NCBI RefSeq assembly: GCF_008087085.1
Contig: NZ_VIYJ01000003.1
Location: forward strand, 310,001 to 374,000
Length of the DNA stretch: 64,000 nt
DNA from: Nocardioides rubriscoriae
GTDB taxonomy: Bacteria > Actinomycetota > Actinomycetes > Propionibacteriales > Nocardioidaceae
Reading direction: 5' to 3'
Shown: positions 54,342-63,502 of the stretch, one piece after another
How the letters are laid out: the number at the start of each line of letters is the position of its first letter
How positions within the stretch are numbered: the first letter of the stretch is position 1
Position numbers and translations under genes: made by a program
The notes under the pieces: model-generated
The model's database searches: none
What the model was told of the DNA's origin: nothing
The model's input: the letters and a program-made list of their open reading frames with translations, nothing else

Positions 54342-55418
54342 GTGGCACTCACCATCGGCATCGTCGGCCTGCCCAACGCCGGCAAGTCCACCCTCTTCAA
54401 CGCCCTGACCAAGAACGACGTGCTCGCGGCCAACTACCCCTTCGCGACCATCGAGCCCAACGTCGGGGTCGTCGGGGTGCCCGACGAGCGGCTGCCGCGG
54501 CTGGCGGAGATCTTCGGCAGCGCCAAGGTCCTGCCGGCGACCGTCGAGTTCGTCGACATCGCCGGCATCGTCAAGGGTGCCTCCGAGGGTGAGGGCCTGG
54601 GCAACAAGTTCCTGTCCCACATCCGTGAGTCGTCGGCGATCTGCCAGGTGACGCGCGTCTTCCGCGACGAGGACGTCACCCACGTCGACGGGGAGGTCAA
54701 CCCGAGCAGCGACATCTCCACCATCCAGACCGAGCTGATCCTCGCCGACCTGCAGACGGTCGAGAAGGCGATTCCGCGGCTGGAGAAGGAGGCGCGGATG
54801 AAGAAGGACGCCGCCGCCAACCTCGCCGCCGCCCGGGAGGCGCTCGCCGCGCTCGAGTCCGGCACCCCGATCATCGCCACCGACCTCGACCGCGACCTGG
54901 TCCGCGACCTGTCGCTGCTGACGGCCAAGCCGTTCATCTACGTCTTCAACTGCGACGCCGACGAGCTCGCCGACGAGGCCCTCAAGGACGAGATGCGCGC
55001 CCTGGTGGCCCCGGCCGAGGCGATCTTCCTCGACGCCAAGTTCGAGGCCGAGCTCGTCGAGCTGGGCGACGAGGACGAGGCCCGCGAGATGCTCGCCGAG
55101 ATGGGCGTCACCGAGCCCGGCCTCGACACCCTGGCCCGGGTCGGCTTCGACACCCTCGGTCTGCAGACCTACCTCACCGCCGGCCCGAAGGAGTCGCGCG
55201 CCTGGACGGTCAAGAAGGGCGCCACGGCCCCCGAGGCGGCCGGCGTCATCCACACCGACTTCCAGCGCGGCTTCATCAAGGCCGAGATCGTCTCGTTCGA
55301 CGACCTCGTGCAGTACGGCTCGATGCAGAAGGCCAAGGAGGCCGGGCGCGTGCGCATGGAGGGCAAGGACTACGTGATGGCCGACGGTGACGTGGTGGAG
55401 TTCCGCTTCAACGTCTGA
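54342..55418 (+). CDS. ychF: Redox-regulated ATPase/GTPase YchF
   Basis: 358 residues. G1 GLPNAGKSTLFNALT, G3 FVDIAGIVKGASEGEGLGNKFLSHIRE, coiled-coil insert, the NCDADE region in place of NKxD (consistent with ATP preference in the family), and the C-terminal TGS-type domain ending AKEAGRVRMEGKDYVMADGDVVEFRFNV. Ribosome-associated; affects stress and translation fidelity. GTG 54342 begins VALTIGIVGLPN, the family's normal start. Confidence 0.95.
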   Translation: MALTIGIVGLPNAGKSTLFNALTKNDVLAANYPFATIEPNVGVVGVPDERLPRLAEIFGSAKVLPATVEFVDIAGIVKGASEGEGLGNKFLSHIRESSAICQVTRVFRDEDVTHVDGEVNPSSDISTIQTELILADLQTVEKAIPRLEKEARMKKDAAANLAAAREALAALESGTPIIATDLDRDLVRDLSLLTAKPFIYVFNCDADELADEALKDEMRALVAPAEAIFLDAKFEAELVELGDEDEAREMLAEMGVTEPGLDTLARVGFDTLGLQTYLTAGPKESRAWTVKKGATAPEAAGVIHTDFQRGFIKAEIVSFDDLVQYGSMQKAKEAGRVRMEGKDYVMADGDVVEFRFNV

Positions 55419-55587
55419 GCGGCGCGTGCGCGGCAGTCGTTTGTAGACGGACGGGCGGGTCGAGCCGTATCCGATCGGACCCGGTTGCGTTCTCGAGCAC
55501 ATCGTCGCGCCCTGGCGGACCTGCATGTCGCTCTGCGAGCCGTTGGCCCGAGACGCCGTGGCGGAGGTGGTTCTCCCCCGTGTTGTG

Positions 55588-55599
55588 GAGCACGTGCTC
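55588..55599. promoter_or_regulatory. 12-bp palindrome in the crotonase promoter (TetR-type operator candidate)
   Basis: GAGCACGTGCTC is a perfect palindrome directly upstream of a TAATAC -10 (55600-55605) and 34 nt before the crotonase ATG. The TetR regulator encoded after the crotonase is the obvious candidate to bind it. The rest of the 215-nt gap after ychF shows nothing definite. Confidence 0.5.
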
Positions 55600-55605
55600 T
55601 AATAC
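55600..55605 (+). promoter_or_regulatory. -10 element of the crotonase-tetR unit
   Basis: TAATAC about 29 nt before ATG 55634, leaving room for the GAAAGGA ribosome site; a leadered promoter. Confidence 0.45.
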
Positions 55606-55633
55606 TGCGGACGAGACCGCGAAAGGACCTGCC

Positions 55634-56296
55634 ATGCCCACGCTGACCCAGGACGGAACCCTGTGGACCATCGACCTGGGCGACGACGAGAACCGCTTCT
55701 CGCCGTCGTTCCTGACCTCGGTGACCGCGTTCCTCGACGACCTCGCCGGCTCCAGCGAGCCGGCCGCCCTGCTCACCGTCGGTGGCGGGAAGTTCTACTC
55801 CAACGGCCTCGACCTCGACTGGTTGGGCGCCCACCCCGACGAGCTCGGCAGCTACGTGGCGCGGGTGCAGGAGCTCTTCGCGAAGGTGCTCACGCTGCCC
55901 GTGCCGACGGTCGCCGCCGTCAACGGACACGCGTTCGGGGCCGGTGCGATGGTCGCGCTGGCTCACGACTACCGCGTGATGCGCGACGACCGCGGCTACT
56001 TCTGCTTCCCGGAGGTCGACATCCACATCCCGTTCAGCCCCGGCATGAGCGCGCTGGTCATGGCGAAGGTGTCGGCGCGCACCGCCGTGGACGCCATGAC
56101 GACGGGTCGTCGGTTCGGCGCGGCCGACGCGGTCGCCGCCGGCCTCGTCGACGCCTCCAGCAGCCTGGAGGACCTGACCACCACCGCGACCGGGTTCGTC
56201 CGTGACCTGGCCGGCAAGGACCGCGCCACCCTCGGCGCGATCAAGTCGACCATGTACGCCGACGTCGTGGCCACGCTGCGCCAGCACGGCGGCTGA
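55634..56296 (+). CDS. Enoyl-CoA hydratase/isomerase (crotonase) family protein
   Basis: 220 residues, shorter than the usual ~260. Crotonase core: AALLTVGGGKFYSNGLDLDWL (oxyanion-hole strand), PVPTVAAVNGHAFGAGAMVALAHDYRVMRDDRGYFCFPEVDIHIPF. The catalytic Glu pattern fits delta3,delta2-enoyl-CoA isomerase (PECI/ECI-like) members better than standard hydratases, but this is tentative. Acts on acyl-CoA in fatty-acid degradation. GAAAGGA precedes ATG 55634. Followed after 8 nt by the tetR gene. Confidence 0.85.
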   Translation: MPTLTQDGTLWTIDLGDDENRFSPSFLTSVTAFLDDLAGSSEPAALLTVGGGKFYSNGLDLDWLGAHPDELGSYVARVQELFAKVLTLPVPTVAAVNGHAFGAGAMVALAHDYRVMRDDRGYFCFPEVDIHIPFSPGMSALVMAKVSARTAVDAMTTGRRFGAADAVAAGLVDASSSLEDLTTTATGFVRDLAGKDRATLGAIKSTMYADVVATLRQHGG

Positions 56297-56304
56297 GAGC
56301 GCCC

Positions 56305-56931
56305 GTGGGTCGGCCCCGCGCGCACGACCTCGACACCCTGCTCGACCACGCCCGGACGCTGTGGGTCGAGCAGGGCCTGGCCGGGGTCACCATCCGCGCC
56401 CTGAGTGCGGCGTCCGGGGCCTCGAACGGCGCGATCTACAACGCCTTCGGGTCACGGGACAACCTGCTCGTGCGCGTCTGGGTGCGCGAGGCCGAGGGCT
56501 TCCTGGCCTTCCAGGTCGAGTCCGTCGAGGCCGCGCTCGCCCTGGGTGACCCCCGCTCCGCCGTGGTCGCCGCCGCCCTGGCGCCGTCGGACTACTCGCG
56601 ACGCGAACCGGCCGGCTCGCGGCTGCTGCTCACCGTGGCCGTCGACGACCTGGCCGCGGCCGGTGCCGACGTCGGCGACGCCGAGCGCCGTCAGGTGCGG
56701 CAGCTGCGCCGCCGCCTCGACGACCTGATCGTGCGGCTCGCCGACGAGGTCTGGCACAGCCGGCGCCCACCCGCCACGACCATGGTCAAGGCGTGCGTGG
56801 TCGACCTGCCCTCGGCCCTGCTCCCGGTCGGCGACCACCTGACCGACCCGCTGGCCCGCACCACCCTCGAGCGCGCGGTCCGCGGCGTCCTCGCCGACCC
56901 GCCGTCCGACCCGCAGCCCGGTCCGGCCTGA
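56305..56931 (+). CDS. TetR family transcriptional regulator
   Basis: 208 residues. N-terminal helix-turn-helix: DTLLDHARTLWVEQGLAGVTIRALSAASGASNGAIYNAFGSRDNLLVRVW, then an all-helical ligand domain of unknown specificity. It is probably co-transcribed with the crotonase; autoregulation through the palindrome at 55588-55599 and response to an acyl-CoA or similar ligand are inferences. GTG 56305 starts MGRPRAHD, a usual TetR opening. Confidence 0.88.
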   Translation: MGRPRAHDLDTLLDHARTLWVEQGLAGVTIRALSAASGASNGAIYNAFGSRDNLLVRVWVREAEGFLAFQVESVEAALALGDPRSAVVAAALAPSDYSRREPAGSRLLLTVAVDDLAAAGADVGDAERRQVRQLRRRLDDLIVRLADEVWHSRRPPATTMVKACVVDLPSALLPVGDHLTDPLARTTLERAVRGVLADPPSDPQPGPA

Positions 56932-56987
56932 CCGGTCCTGCCGGCGTACGCCGGGGAATGCCTGCCCTGGCTGGGTGTTGGGACGAC

Positions 56988-57344
56988 ATGGACCCGTACG
57001 AGCGCTACCACCGCGCCGGTCGCCAGTTCGATCTCAAGGACTACAGCGGGGCCGCCCGCACGCTCGAGAGCCTGCTGATGGACCTCACCGCCGAGACCGA
57101 CGGGCCGGGGCACGGCCTCACGCACGTGCGGCTGCTGCTCGCCCGGTCCTACTACCACTCCGCCCAGCTCGCGCGGGCCGAGGCCGCTGCCAGAGCAGTG
57201 CTCGCGGAAGCCCCGACCGACGCCTACGCCGCCCTGCTGCTGGCGCGCACCCTCGAGCGCGCGTCGCGCGTCGACGAGGCCCGGGAGGCGATGCGGGTCG
57301 CGGCGGCGCTGGGGGCTCCCGGTACGTCGTTCGCGGTGGCCTGA
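56988..57344 (+). CDS. Small tetratricopeptide-repeat protein
   Basis: 118 residues made almost entirely of TPR-like helices: YERYHRAGRQFDLKDYSGAARTLESLLMD, HVRLLLARSYYHSAQLARAEAAARAVLAEAPTDAYAALLLARTLERASRVDEAREAMRVAAALG. A protein-interaction module with no enzyme features. ATG 56988 (MDPYERYHRAG) is chosen; an in-frame ATG at 56958 is possible. Convergent with the gene relic that follows. Confidence 0.75.
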   Translation: MDPYERYHRAGRQFDLKDYSGAARTLESLLMDLTAETDGPGHGLTHVRLLLARSYYHSAQLARAEAAARAVLAEAPTDAYAALLLARTLERASRVDEAREAMRVAAALGAPGTSFAVA

Positions 57345-57365
57345 CGGCCCGACATGTCAGGCGGG

Positions 57366-57799
57366 TCAGGACCTGAAGGACGCCAGCGTCGGCAGGAAGC
57401 ACGCGACGGACGCGGCGCCGGCGCGCGCGCTCTGCTCCAGGGACGCCTCGTCGAGATGTCCGGGGTGGAAGAACGTCTCGACGTAGACGGCGCTGCCCAC
57501 GCGGGCGACCGTGACGTAGGGGGCCTTCCCGGAGAGGTCCTCGCCGTCGAGGTCCTGGCTGAGCTCGTAGGCCTGCCACGCCTCGTCGGCGCCGTCGACC
57601 CGGGCCTCGACGAGAACCACTCGACCGGTTCTCCCGAGTGCGACTGAGGGCCGGCGGCGCCGCAGAGCGCCACCTGCTCCCGCCAGTCGGCCACGGCCCC
57701 GGTCGCCGACGCGGCGTCGGCGTACACGCCGAGGGCTTCGCTCGGGCAGGCCGTGGCCCCGGCCTCGTAGAACGCGCGCCCGTCGGTGGGTCGCTGGCG
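57366..57799 (-). pseudogene. Frameshifted, 5'-truncated gene relic of unknown family
   Basis: Two protein-like stretches lie end to end in different minus-strand frames. The first begins right after the GAF regulator's stop, with no start codon for over 20 codons (TDGRAFYEAGATACPSEALG, then ADAASATGAVADWREQVALCG). The second follows near 57640 in another frame (RVVLVEARVDGADEAWQAYELSQDLDG to VGSAVYVETFFHPGHLDEASLEQ and PTLASFRS). Together they look like the C-terminal ~140 residues of one exported or cell-envelope protein that has lost its start and suffered a frameshift. Family not recognised. A sequencing error could account for the frameshift but not for the missing 5' end. Confidence 0.55.
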
Positions 57800-58975
57800 T
57801 CAGACGTCGGAGCAGGTCTCCAACGAGACCCCGTCGGCCAGCCGGTAGGGGTTGGTCGCGACCAGCGCGCCCACCACGCGTCGTAGCCGGGAGACCTCGG
57901 CCCGGGCGGTGACGACGTGCTCGGCGTCGCCGTACAGCGCGGTGCTGAGGGCGGCGGCGCCCAGCCCGGCGGGGCCGGCGGTCGCGAGGATGCCGAGGAT
58001 CTGGGCGTGGCGCCGGGTGAGCGTCGTGCGCCACGGCTCGTCGCCCGAGAGGACCTCGAGGACGCCGTCGGCCCCGAGCCGGGCGGTCAGGCCGACCGGA
58101 CCCGACACCGGGCGCACCAGCCAGCCGTGGCCGAGGCGTTCGGGCAGGCACAGGCCCAGGCCGGGTACGGCGACCGCACGGTCGGCGCGCGGCGCCTCGA
58201 TCCGGTCGCGGGCCGCCACCCCCGACTGGTGGGCGACCCAGCCGTGGTCGTCGACGACGAGCAGCGGCCCGACGCCGACCAGGGGTGCCGCCTCGCGGCG
58301 CAGGCGGTCGAGGCCCTCCTGGTGGTGGCGCCACAGCGCGGCCTCGGCCAGGCGTACGGCGCTCTCGACGAGCACCACCAGGGCCGGGTGCAGGGTCAGC
58401 GCGGGCCCGCTGACGTCGACGACGCCGAGCAGGTCGCCGGTGCGCGGGTCGTGGATCGGGTGGGCGGTGCAGTACCAGGGGTGCTGCTGCTGCTCGAAGT
58501 GCTCGGCCGAGAACAGCTGCACCGGCGCCGCCTCGGCCAGCGCGGTGCCGATCGCGTTGGTGCCGACGCGCTCCTCGGTCCACGTGGCGCCCTCGGTGAA
58601 GCCGAGCCGGTCGGCCTCGAGCCGCACCCGGGCCGCGCCCTCGCGCCACAGGATCACTCCGTCGGCGTCGCAGACGACCATGAGGAACAGCGAGGCGTCG
58701 GCCACGCTGGTCAGCACCCGCCGCAGCTCGTCGGCCACCAGCCGCAGCGGCGACTCTCGTCGGCGTCGCTCGAGCTCCTCGAGGTCGAAGGGGTCGCGGG
58801 CGTTGCCGCCCTCGGGGTGGACGCCCAGGGCCAGCACCCGCCGCCAGGACCGGGCCACGACGTCGCGCGGCTGTCCACCGCGGCTGCCACCGAGGAAGGC
58901 GTCGTGGACGCGGGTGAGCTCGCGGGCGCGCACCGACAGGTCGGTGCCCGGCTCGATCGCGGCGTACGTCGTCAT
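57800..58975 (-). CDS. GAF-domain transcriptional regulator
   Basis: 391 residues. N-terminal block ELTRVHDAFLGG...PRDVVARSWRRVLALGVHPEG is the opening of AcoR-type activators; a GAF domain follows (LRRVLTSVADASLFLMVVCDADGVILWREG to GATWTEERVGTNAIGTALAEAAPVQLFSAEHF and CTAHPIHDPRTGDLLGVVDVSG). There is no sigma-54 AAA+ domain; instead the C-terminus holds a winged-helix (RRHAQILGILATAGPAGLGAAALSTALYGDAEHVVTARAEVSRLRRVVG). ATG 58975 has GGAGGTGGG upstream. Divergent from the monooxygenase gene, which it probably controls. Confidence 0.85.
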   Translation of the reverse strand: MTTYAAIEPGTDLSVRARELTRVHDAFLGGSRGGQPRDVVARSWRRVLALGVHPEGGNARDPFDLEELERRRRESPLRLVADELRRVLTSVADASLFLMVVCDADGVILWREGAARVRLEADRLGFTEGATWTEERVGTNAIGTALAEAAPVQLFSAEHFEQQQHPWYCTAHPIHDPRTGDLLGVVDVSGPALTLHPALVVLVESAVRLAEAALWRHHQEGLDRLRREAAPLVGVGPLLVVDDHGWVAHQSGVAARDRIEAPRADRAVAVPGLGLCLPERLGHGWLVRPVSGPVGLTARLGADGVLEVLSGDEPWRTTLTRRHAQILGILATAGPAGLGAAALSTALYGDAEHVVTARAEVSRLRRVVGALVATNPYRLADGVSLETCSDV

Positions 58976-59032
58976 CCCACCTCCGCTGTGGTGCTCGTCA
59001 CACCCTGGTCCCACCATCGTCCACGTCCCCGG

Positions 59033-59042
59033 GTTGCGCAAC
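59033..59042. promoter_or_regulatory. Palindrome in the divergent GAF regulator/monooxygenase promoter region
   Basis: GTTGCGCAAC is a perfect 10-bp palindrome, followed by another GGTTGC half-site. It lies in the 148-nt gap between the two divergent genes, so it is a plausible binding site of the GAF regulator. Confidence 0.35.
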
Positions 59043-59123
59043 GGTTGCCGAGGCGGCGGGGGGTCTCGATGCAAGTGGGTGCAACGGTGGTCAGGGGGAG
59101 CCGGAGGGTGTGCCCTGGGTCAC

Positions 59124-60959
59124 ATGACGCAGACCCTCGACGCACCCCCAGTCGTCGCCGACCGCGACCCGTCCGCCCGGGCCACCGCCTGGCTCTCCTC
59201 CTTCGAGTCGGCGCTACGCGCCCGTGACGTGGTCGCGGCCGCCGGCCACTTCGCCACCACCAGCTTCTGGCGCGACCTGGTGTCGTTCACCTGGAACCTC
59301 ACGACGGTCGAGGACCGCGCCGGCGTGACCGACCTGCTCGACAGCACCCTCGAGGGGACCGACCCGAGCGGGTTCGTGCTCGCCGAGCCCGCCGACGAGG
59401 CCGACGGCGTCGTCACAGCGTGGTTCGACTTCGAGACCGCCGTGGGTCGTGGCCGTGGCCTGGTGCGCCTGGTCGAGGAGGACGGCGACCTGCGGGCGTG
59501 GACGTTCCTCACGACGATGCACGAGCTCAAGGGCCACGAGGAGCCGCGCTCGACGCGCCGGCCGATGGGCGCCCAGCACGGCGCGGCCAAGGACCGGGCG
59601 ACCTGGCTGGAGAAGCAGCAGGCCGAGGCCGAGTCGCTGGGGTCGACCACGCAGCCCACGGTGCTCGTCATCGGTGGCGGCCAGGGCGGCATCGCGCTCG
59701 GGGCACGCCTGCGGCAGCTCGGGGTGACGAGCCTGGTGATCGACAAGCACCCGCGACCCGGCGACCAGTGGCGCAGCCGCTACAAGAGCCTGTGCCTGCA
59801 CGACCCGGTCTGGTACGACCACCTGCCCTACCTGAAGTTCCCCGACACCTGGCCCGTCTTCGCCCCCAAGGACAAGATCGGCGACTGGCTGGAGTCCTAC
59901 GTCAAGGTGATGGAGGTGCCCTACTGGTCCTCGACGGTGGCGACCTCCGCGTCGTACAGCGAGGAGACGGGCGAGTGGACCGTCGAGGTCGAGCGCGAGG
60001 GCAAGCCGCTCACCCTGCGTCCGCAGCAGCTCGTGTTCGCCACCGGCATGTCGGGCAAGCCCGCCGTACCGGTGCTGCCGGGCCAGGACGTGTTCCGCGG
60101 CGACCAGCACCACTCCTCGGCGCACCCCGGGCCCGACGCCTACCGGGGCAAGAAGGTCGTGGTCATCGGCAGCAACAACAGCGCCTTCGACATCTGCGGC
60201 GCCCTGTGGGAGAACGACGCCGACGTCACGATGGTGCAGCGCTCGTCGACGCACATCGTCAAGAGCGACTCGTTGATGGAGCACGGCCTCGGCGACCTCT
60301 ACTCCGAGCGGGCACTCGCGGCCGGGGTCACCACCGAGAAGGCCGACCTGATCTTCGCCTCGCTGCCCTACCGGATCATGCACGAGTTCCAGATCCCGGC
60401 CTACGAGGCGATGGCCGAGAAGGACAAGGACTTCTACGAGCGTCTCGAGGCCGCGGGCTTCTGGCACGACTGGGGCGACGACGGGTCGGGCCTGTTCATG
60501 AAGTACCTGCGCCGCGGCTCCGGCTACTACATCGACGTGGGTGCCGCCGAGCTCGTGGCCAACGGCGACGTCAAGCTCGCCCACGGCCAGGTCGACCACC
60601 TGACCGAGGACTCGGTCGTGCTCGCCGACGGCACCGAGCTGCCGGCCGACCTGGTCGTCTACGCCACCGGCTACGGCTCGATGAACGGGTGGGCCGCCGA
60701 CCTCATCGACCAGGAGACCGCCGACCGGGTCGGCAAGGTCTGGGGCCTCGGCTCCGACACCACCAAGGACCCCGGCCCGTGGGAGGGCGAGCAGCGCAAC
60801 ATGTGGAAGCCGACCCAGCAGCAGGCGCTGTGGTTCCACGGCGGCAACCTGCACCAGTCACGGCACTACTCGCTCTACCTCGCGCTGCAGCTCAAGGCGC
60901 GGGCCGAGGGGATCCCCACCCCGGTCTACGGCCTGCAGGAGGTGCACCACCGGGCGTGA
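59124..60959 (+). CDS. Flavin-containing monooxygenase with N-terminal NTF2-like domain
   Basis: 611 residues. The first ~150 form a SnoaL/NTF2-like domain (WLSSFESALRARDVVAAAGHFATTSFWRDLVSFTWNL). Then FAD-binding VLVIGGGQGGIALGARLRQLG, RPGDQWRSRYKSLCLHDPVWYDHLPYL (FMO-type), a second Rossmann VVVIGSNNSAFDICGALWE for NADPH, and the C-terminal YATGYGSMNGW. Related proteins oxygenate ketones, sulfides or amines; the substrate here is unknown. ATG 59124 follows a GGAGGG-containing leader. Convergent with the NTF2-like gene (3-nt gap). Confidence 0.88.
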   Translation: MTQTLDAPPVVADRDPSARATAWLSSFESALRARDVVAAAGHFATTSFWRDLVSFTWNLTTVEDRAGVTDLLDSTLEGTDPSGFVLAEPADEADGVVTAWFDFETAVGRGRGLVRLVEEDGDLRAWTFLTTMHELKGHEEPRSTRRPMGAQHGAAKDRATWLEKQQAEAESLGSTTQPTVLVIGGGQGGIALGARLRQLGVTSLVIDKHPRPGDQWRSRYKSLCLHDPVWYDHLPYLKFPDTWPVFAPKDKIGDWLESYVKVMEVPYWSSTVATSASYSEETGEWTVEVEREGKPLTLRPQQLVFATGMSGKPAVPVLPGQDVFRGDQHHSSAHPGPDAYRGKKVVVIGSNNSAFDICGALWENDADVTMVQRSSTHIVKSDSLMEHGLGDLYSERALAAGVTTEKADLIFASLPYRIMHEFQIPAYEAMAEKDKDFYERLEAAGFWHDWGDDGSGLFMKYLRRGSGYYIDVGAAELVANGDVKLAHGQVDHLTEDSVVLADGTELPADLVVYATGYGSMNGWAADLIDQETADRVGKVWGLGSDTTKDPGPWEGEQRNMWKPTQQQALWFHGGNLHQSRHYSLYLALQLKARAEGIPTPVYGLQEVHHRA

Positions 60960-60962
60960 GCG

Positions 60963-61406
60963 TCAGGGCAGGACGCCGGGCAGCAGGTGCTGCGAGACGT
61001 CGCCCACCAGGTCGACGTCGGCCTCACGGCTCGCGAACCACCACACGCCGTCGATGCGGTGGAAGGTGTCGCGGTAGCGGCCGGCCACGACCACCTGCAG
61101 CGGCAGGGTGTCGGTCGCCTGGAGCACCGTGAAGCGGGAACGGCAGGTGCCCGTCCCGGCGTCGTCGTCGACCTCGACGACCACGTTGCTCACCTGGTGC
61201 TGGGTGCGCGGGGTGCCGGGCCCGTCGTGGCCCGGCACCGGGTGGCGGCGCGTCGTCTGCTCGTAGAGCGCCTGCACGGCCGCGGCACCCCGGACGCCGA
61301 CGAACGCACCGTGCGCGAAGAGCGCGCCGACCCCGGCGAAGTCGCCGTCGTCGATGCGGTCGGCGTAGGCGTACAGGAGGTGCTCGATGGCGCGGGCGCT
61401 GTCCAC
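60963..61406 (-). CDS. NTF2-like (SnoaL) family protein
   Basis: 147 residues of the SnoaL_4/NTF2-like fold: AIEHLLYAYADRIDDGDFAGVGALFAHGAF, HQVSNVVVEVDDDAGTGTCRSRFTVLQ, VVVAGRYRDTFHRIDGVWWFASREADVDLVGDVSQHL. Matches 'nuclear transport factor 2 family' proteins often found with aromatic or steroid catabolic enzymes; no catalytic set is certain. GTG 61406 rather than GTG 61415 because TAGGGT lies 7 nt upstream of 61406. Confidence 0.82.
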   Translation of the reverse strand: MDSARAIEHLLYAYADRIDDGDFAGVGALFAHGAFVGVRGAAAVQALYEQTTRRHPVPGHDGPGTPRTQHQVSNVVVEVDDDAGTGTCRSRFTVLQATDTLPLQVVVAGRYRDTFHRIDGVWWFASREADVDLVGDVSQHLLPGVLP

Positions 61407-61413
61407 GGCGGTC

Positions 61414-61419
61414 ACCCTA
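61414..61419 (-). promoter_or_regulatory. -10 hexamer for the NTF2-like gene, leaderless layout
   Basis: TAGGGT on the minus strand, GACCGCC, then GTG 61406. The same bases overlap the stop region of the histidine kinase gene upstream. Confidence 0.5.
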
Positions 61420-63438
61420 GGACCGCGCGGGAGCCGGAGCGGGAGCCTCGGCTGGAGCCGGTGAACGTCGCGTCGTGGTGAGCGCGGTGTCGATGGCCGC
61501 CTGCAGGTCGGCCGGTCGCAGCGGCCGCTCCACGTCCACGACCGGTGCCCCACCGGCGTACGACGGGAGGTGGCGCGGGTCGGCGAGCACGACGTCGTGC
61601 GGCTCGGCGGGGTCGGTGACCACGACGTGGCCCAGGTGCTCGAGGATCCCCTCGGCGACCATCTGGTTGATGTCGCCGTCCTCGACGACGAGCACCCGCG
61701 GCGGCCCCGGGGCGTCCGGCCGCGCGAGGTCGAGGACGAACCAGAAGCGGCTGCCCCGGCCCGGCTCGCTGCTGACCTGCAGCTCGCCACCCATCGCGCC
61801 GACGAGGCGGCTGCTGATCGCCAGGCCGAGGCCGGTCCCGCCGAAGGCGCGGGTCGAGGAGGTGTCGCGCTGGCTGAACGGCTCGAAGACGACGCGCAGC
61901 AGGTCGGGGTCGATGCCGATGCCGTGGTCGACCACCTCGAAGCGGATCCCGTCGTCCTCGCCCGTCGCGATCAGCACGACCTCGCCCTCGCCCTCGGTCG
62001 AGAACTTCACCGCGTTGGTCGCGAGGTGGACCAGCACGCGGCGCAGGTGAGCCCGGTCGGCGACGACCGACGGCACGTCGCACTCGACGCGGAGTCGCAG
62101 GTCCGGTCGTCCCGGGTCGGCGACCTGGCGGGCCACCTCGTCGAGCAGGACCCGCAGGTCGACCCGGTCCAGGTGGACCTCCGGCCCGTGGCCGGGCTGC
62201 TGCTTCTCGAGCCCTGCGAAGTCGAGGAGGTCGTCGATGATCGCCATCAGGCTGCGACCCGTGGACGCGACGCCCTCGGCGTAGGACCGCTGCCGCGGGT
62301 CGAGGTCGCCGGCCAGGAGCAGCGAGCTGAGCCCGAGGACGCCGTTCATCGGGGTGCGGATCTCGTGGGTCATCGTCGCCAGGAACTCCGACTTGGCCCG
62401 TGACGCCGCCTCGGCGGCGTCCCGGGCGGCGGTCTCGTAGCGCAGCAGGAGCACGGTGCGGACGACGGCGAGGGCGGCCAGGACGACCGTCGCGACCAGC
62501 ACCACGGGACGGATCTCGCCCGCGCCGTCCGGCTCCAGGAGCAGCAGGCCGGTCGGGACCGTCAGCGGCAGGATCGACACGAGCACCCGGGGCACGGGGC
62601 GCCGCTCGTCGCTGGGCTCCGCCGGCTCGCGGAGCTGCTGCGGCTCCCCCCGGCTCGGCGGCGGCCAGGTCGCCTGTGCCAGGACGATGGTCCCGAGCAT
62701 CCACCCCAGGTTGAGACGGGGGTCGTCCAGGTCGGGCACGAGGCCCAGGAGGAAGCTGAGGTCGGTCACCAGCCACAGGCCGAGCCCCGAGATCAGCCAC
62801 GTCCCGCCCCAGGTGGCGCGGTCGGACCCGAAGGCGATCCGCAGCAGCAGGCCGAGCGCGACGACGTCGAGGACGGGGTACGCCGTGACGACCAGGTCGC
62901 CGAGCCTGCTCCCACCGGTCGCGGTGCCCCAGTGCAGCTGGGCGTCCCAGAGCACCAGCGCCGCGACGACCACCACGGTGAGCGCGTCGACCAGCGCGTC
63001 GACCTGGCCGTGGCGGTCGGCACGGCGGACCACCGCGACCAGGAGGGCGGCGCACAGCACCGAGGTGGACAGCAGGTAGGGCACGTCGGCGGGCGAGGCG
63101 TCAGGCACGACCCTGCGGCTCGCGTCCCACGCGTAGACGACGTCGCCGCAGGCGTTGAGGGCCAGGCCGGCGGTGAGCAGCACCCCGAAGAGCCGCTGCC
63201 GTCCCCGTCGCCGCCGGGCACCCGCACCGGCGAGCACGGCGGCCGAGCCGGTCACGACGACGATGAGGACGTCGGCCGACGAACCGAGCCGGTCCCAGGC
63301 GACGACCGTGACCAGCGTGAGCACGGCCAGCGCCAGGCCGCACCACAGGGGCAGGCGGTCGGGACGGGAGGGAGCAGGGGGCACGAGAGGTCTCCGGGGT
63401 GGGCGACGGGTCCGCGAGACGGCGTCAGTCTGCCTCAT
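61417..63438 (-). CDS. Membrane hybrid sensor histidine kinase with shortened receiver domain
   Basis: 673 residues. About ten transmembrane helices in the first ~330 residues (sensor unknown), then HisKA with [20 protein letters not shown] (phospho-His ~358), HATPase_c with [16 protein letters not shown] and [15 protein letters not shown]. The C-terminus has a receiver-like stretch starting [24 protein letters not shown] (~580); the acceptor Asp would be ~620 ([11 protein letters not shown]). At ~75 residues this receiver is far shorter than the usual ~120 and may be non-functional. No separate response regulator lies nearby. Confidence 0.88.
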   Translation of the reverse strand: MRQTDAVSRTRRPPRRPLVPPAPSRPDRLPLWCGLALAVLTLVTVVAWDRLGSSADVLIVVVTGSAAVLAGAGARRRRGRQRLFGVLLTAGLALNACGDVVYAWDASRRVVPDASPADVPYLLSTSVLCAALLVAVVRRADRHGQVDALVDALTVVVVAALVLWDAQLHWGTATGGSRLGDLVVTAYPVLDVVALGLLLRIAFGSDRATWGGTWLISGLGLWLVTDLSFLLGLVPDLDDPRLNLGWMLGTIVLAQATWPPPSRGEPQQLREPAEPSDERRPVPRVLVSILPLTVPTGLLLLEPDGAGEIRPVVLVATVVLAALAVVRTVLLLRYETAARDAAEAASRAKSEFLATMTHEIRTPMNGVLGLSSLLLAGDLDPRQRSYAEGVASTGRSLMAIIDDLLDFAGLEKQQPGHGPEVHLDRVDLRVLLDEVARQVADPGRPDLRLRVECDVPSVVADRAHLRRVLVHLATNAVKFSTEGEGEVVLIATGEDDGIRFEVVDHGIGIDPDLLRVVFEPFSQRDTSSTRAFGGTGLGLAISSRLVGAMGGELQVSSEPGRGSRFWFVLDLARPDAPGPPRVLVVEDGDINQMVAEGILEHLGHVVVTDPAEPHDVVLADPRHLPSYAGGAPVVDVERPLRPADLQAAIDTALTTTRRSPAPAEAPAPAPARS

Positions 63439-63502
63439 CGGCCCCCGGTCCGCTGACGATGTGGTCGAAGTGGGCCGCAGTGCCTAGGTGCTCAAGAGTC
63501 GG

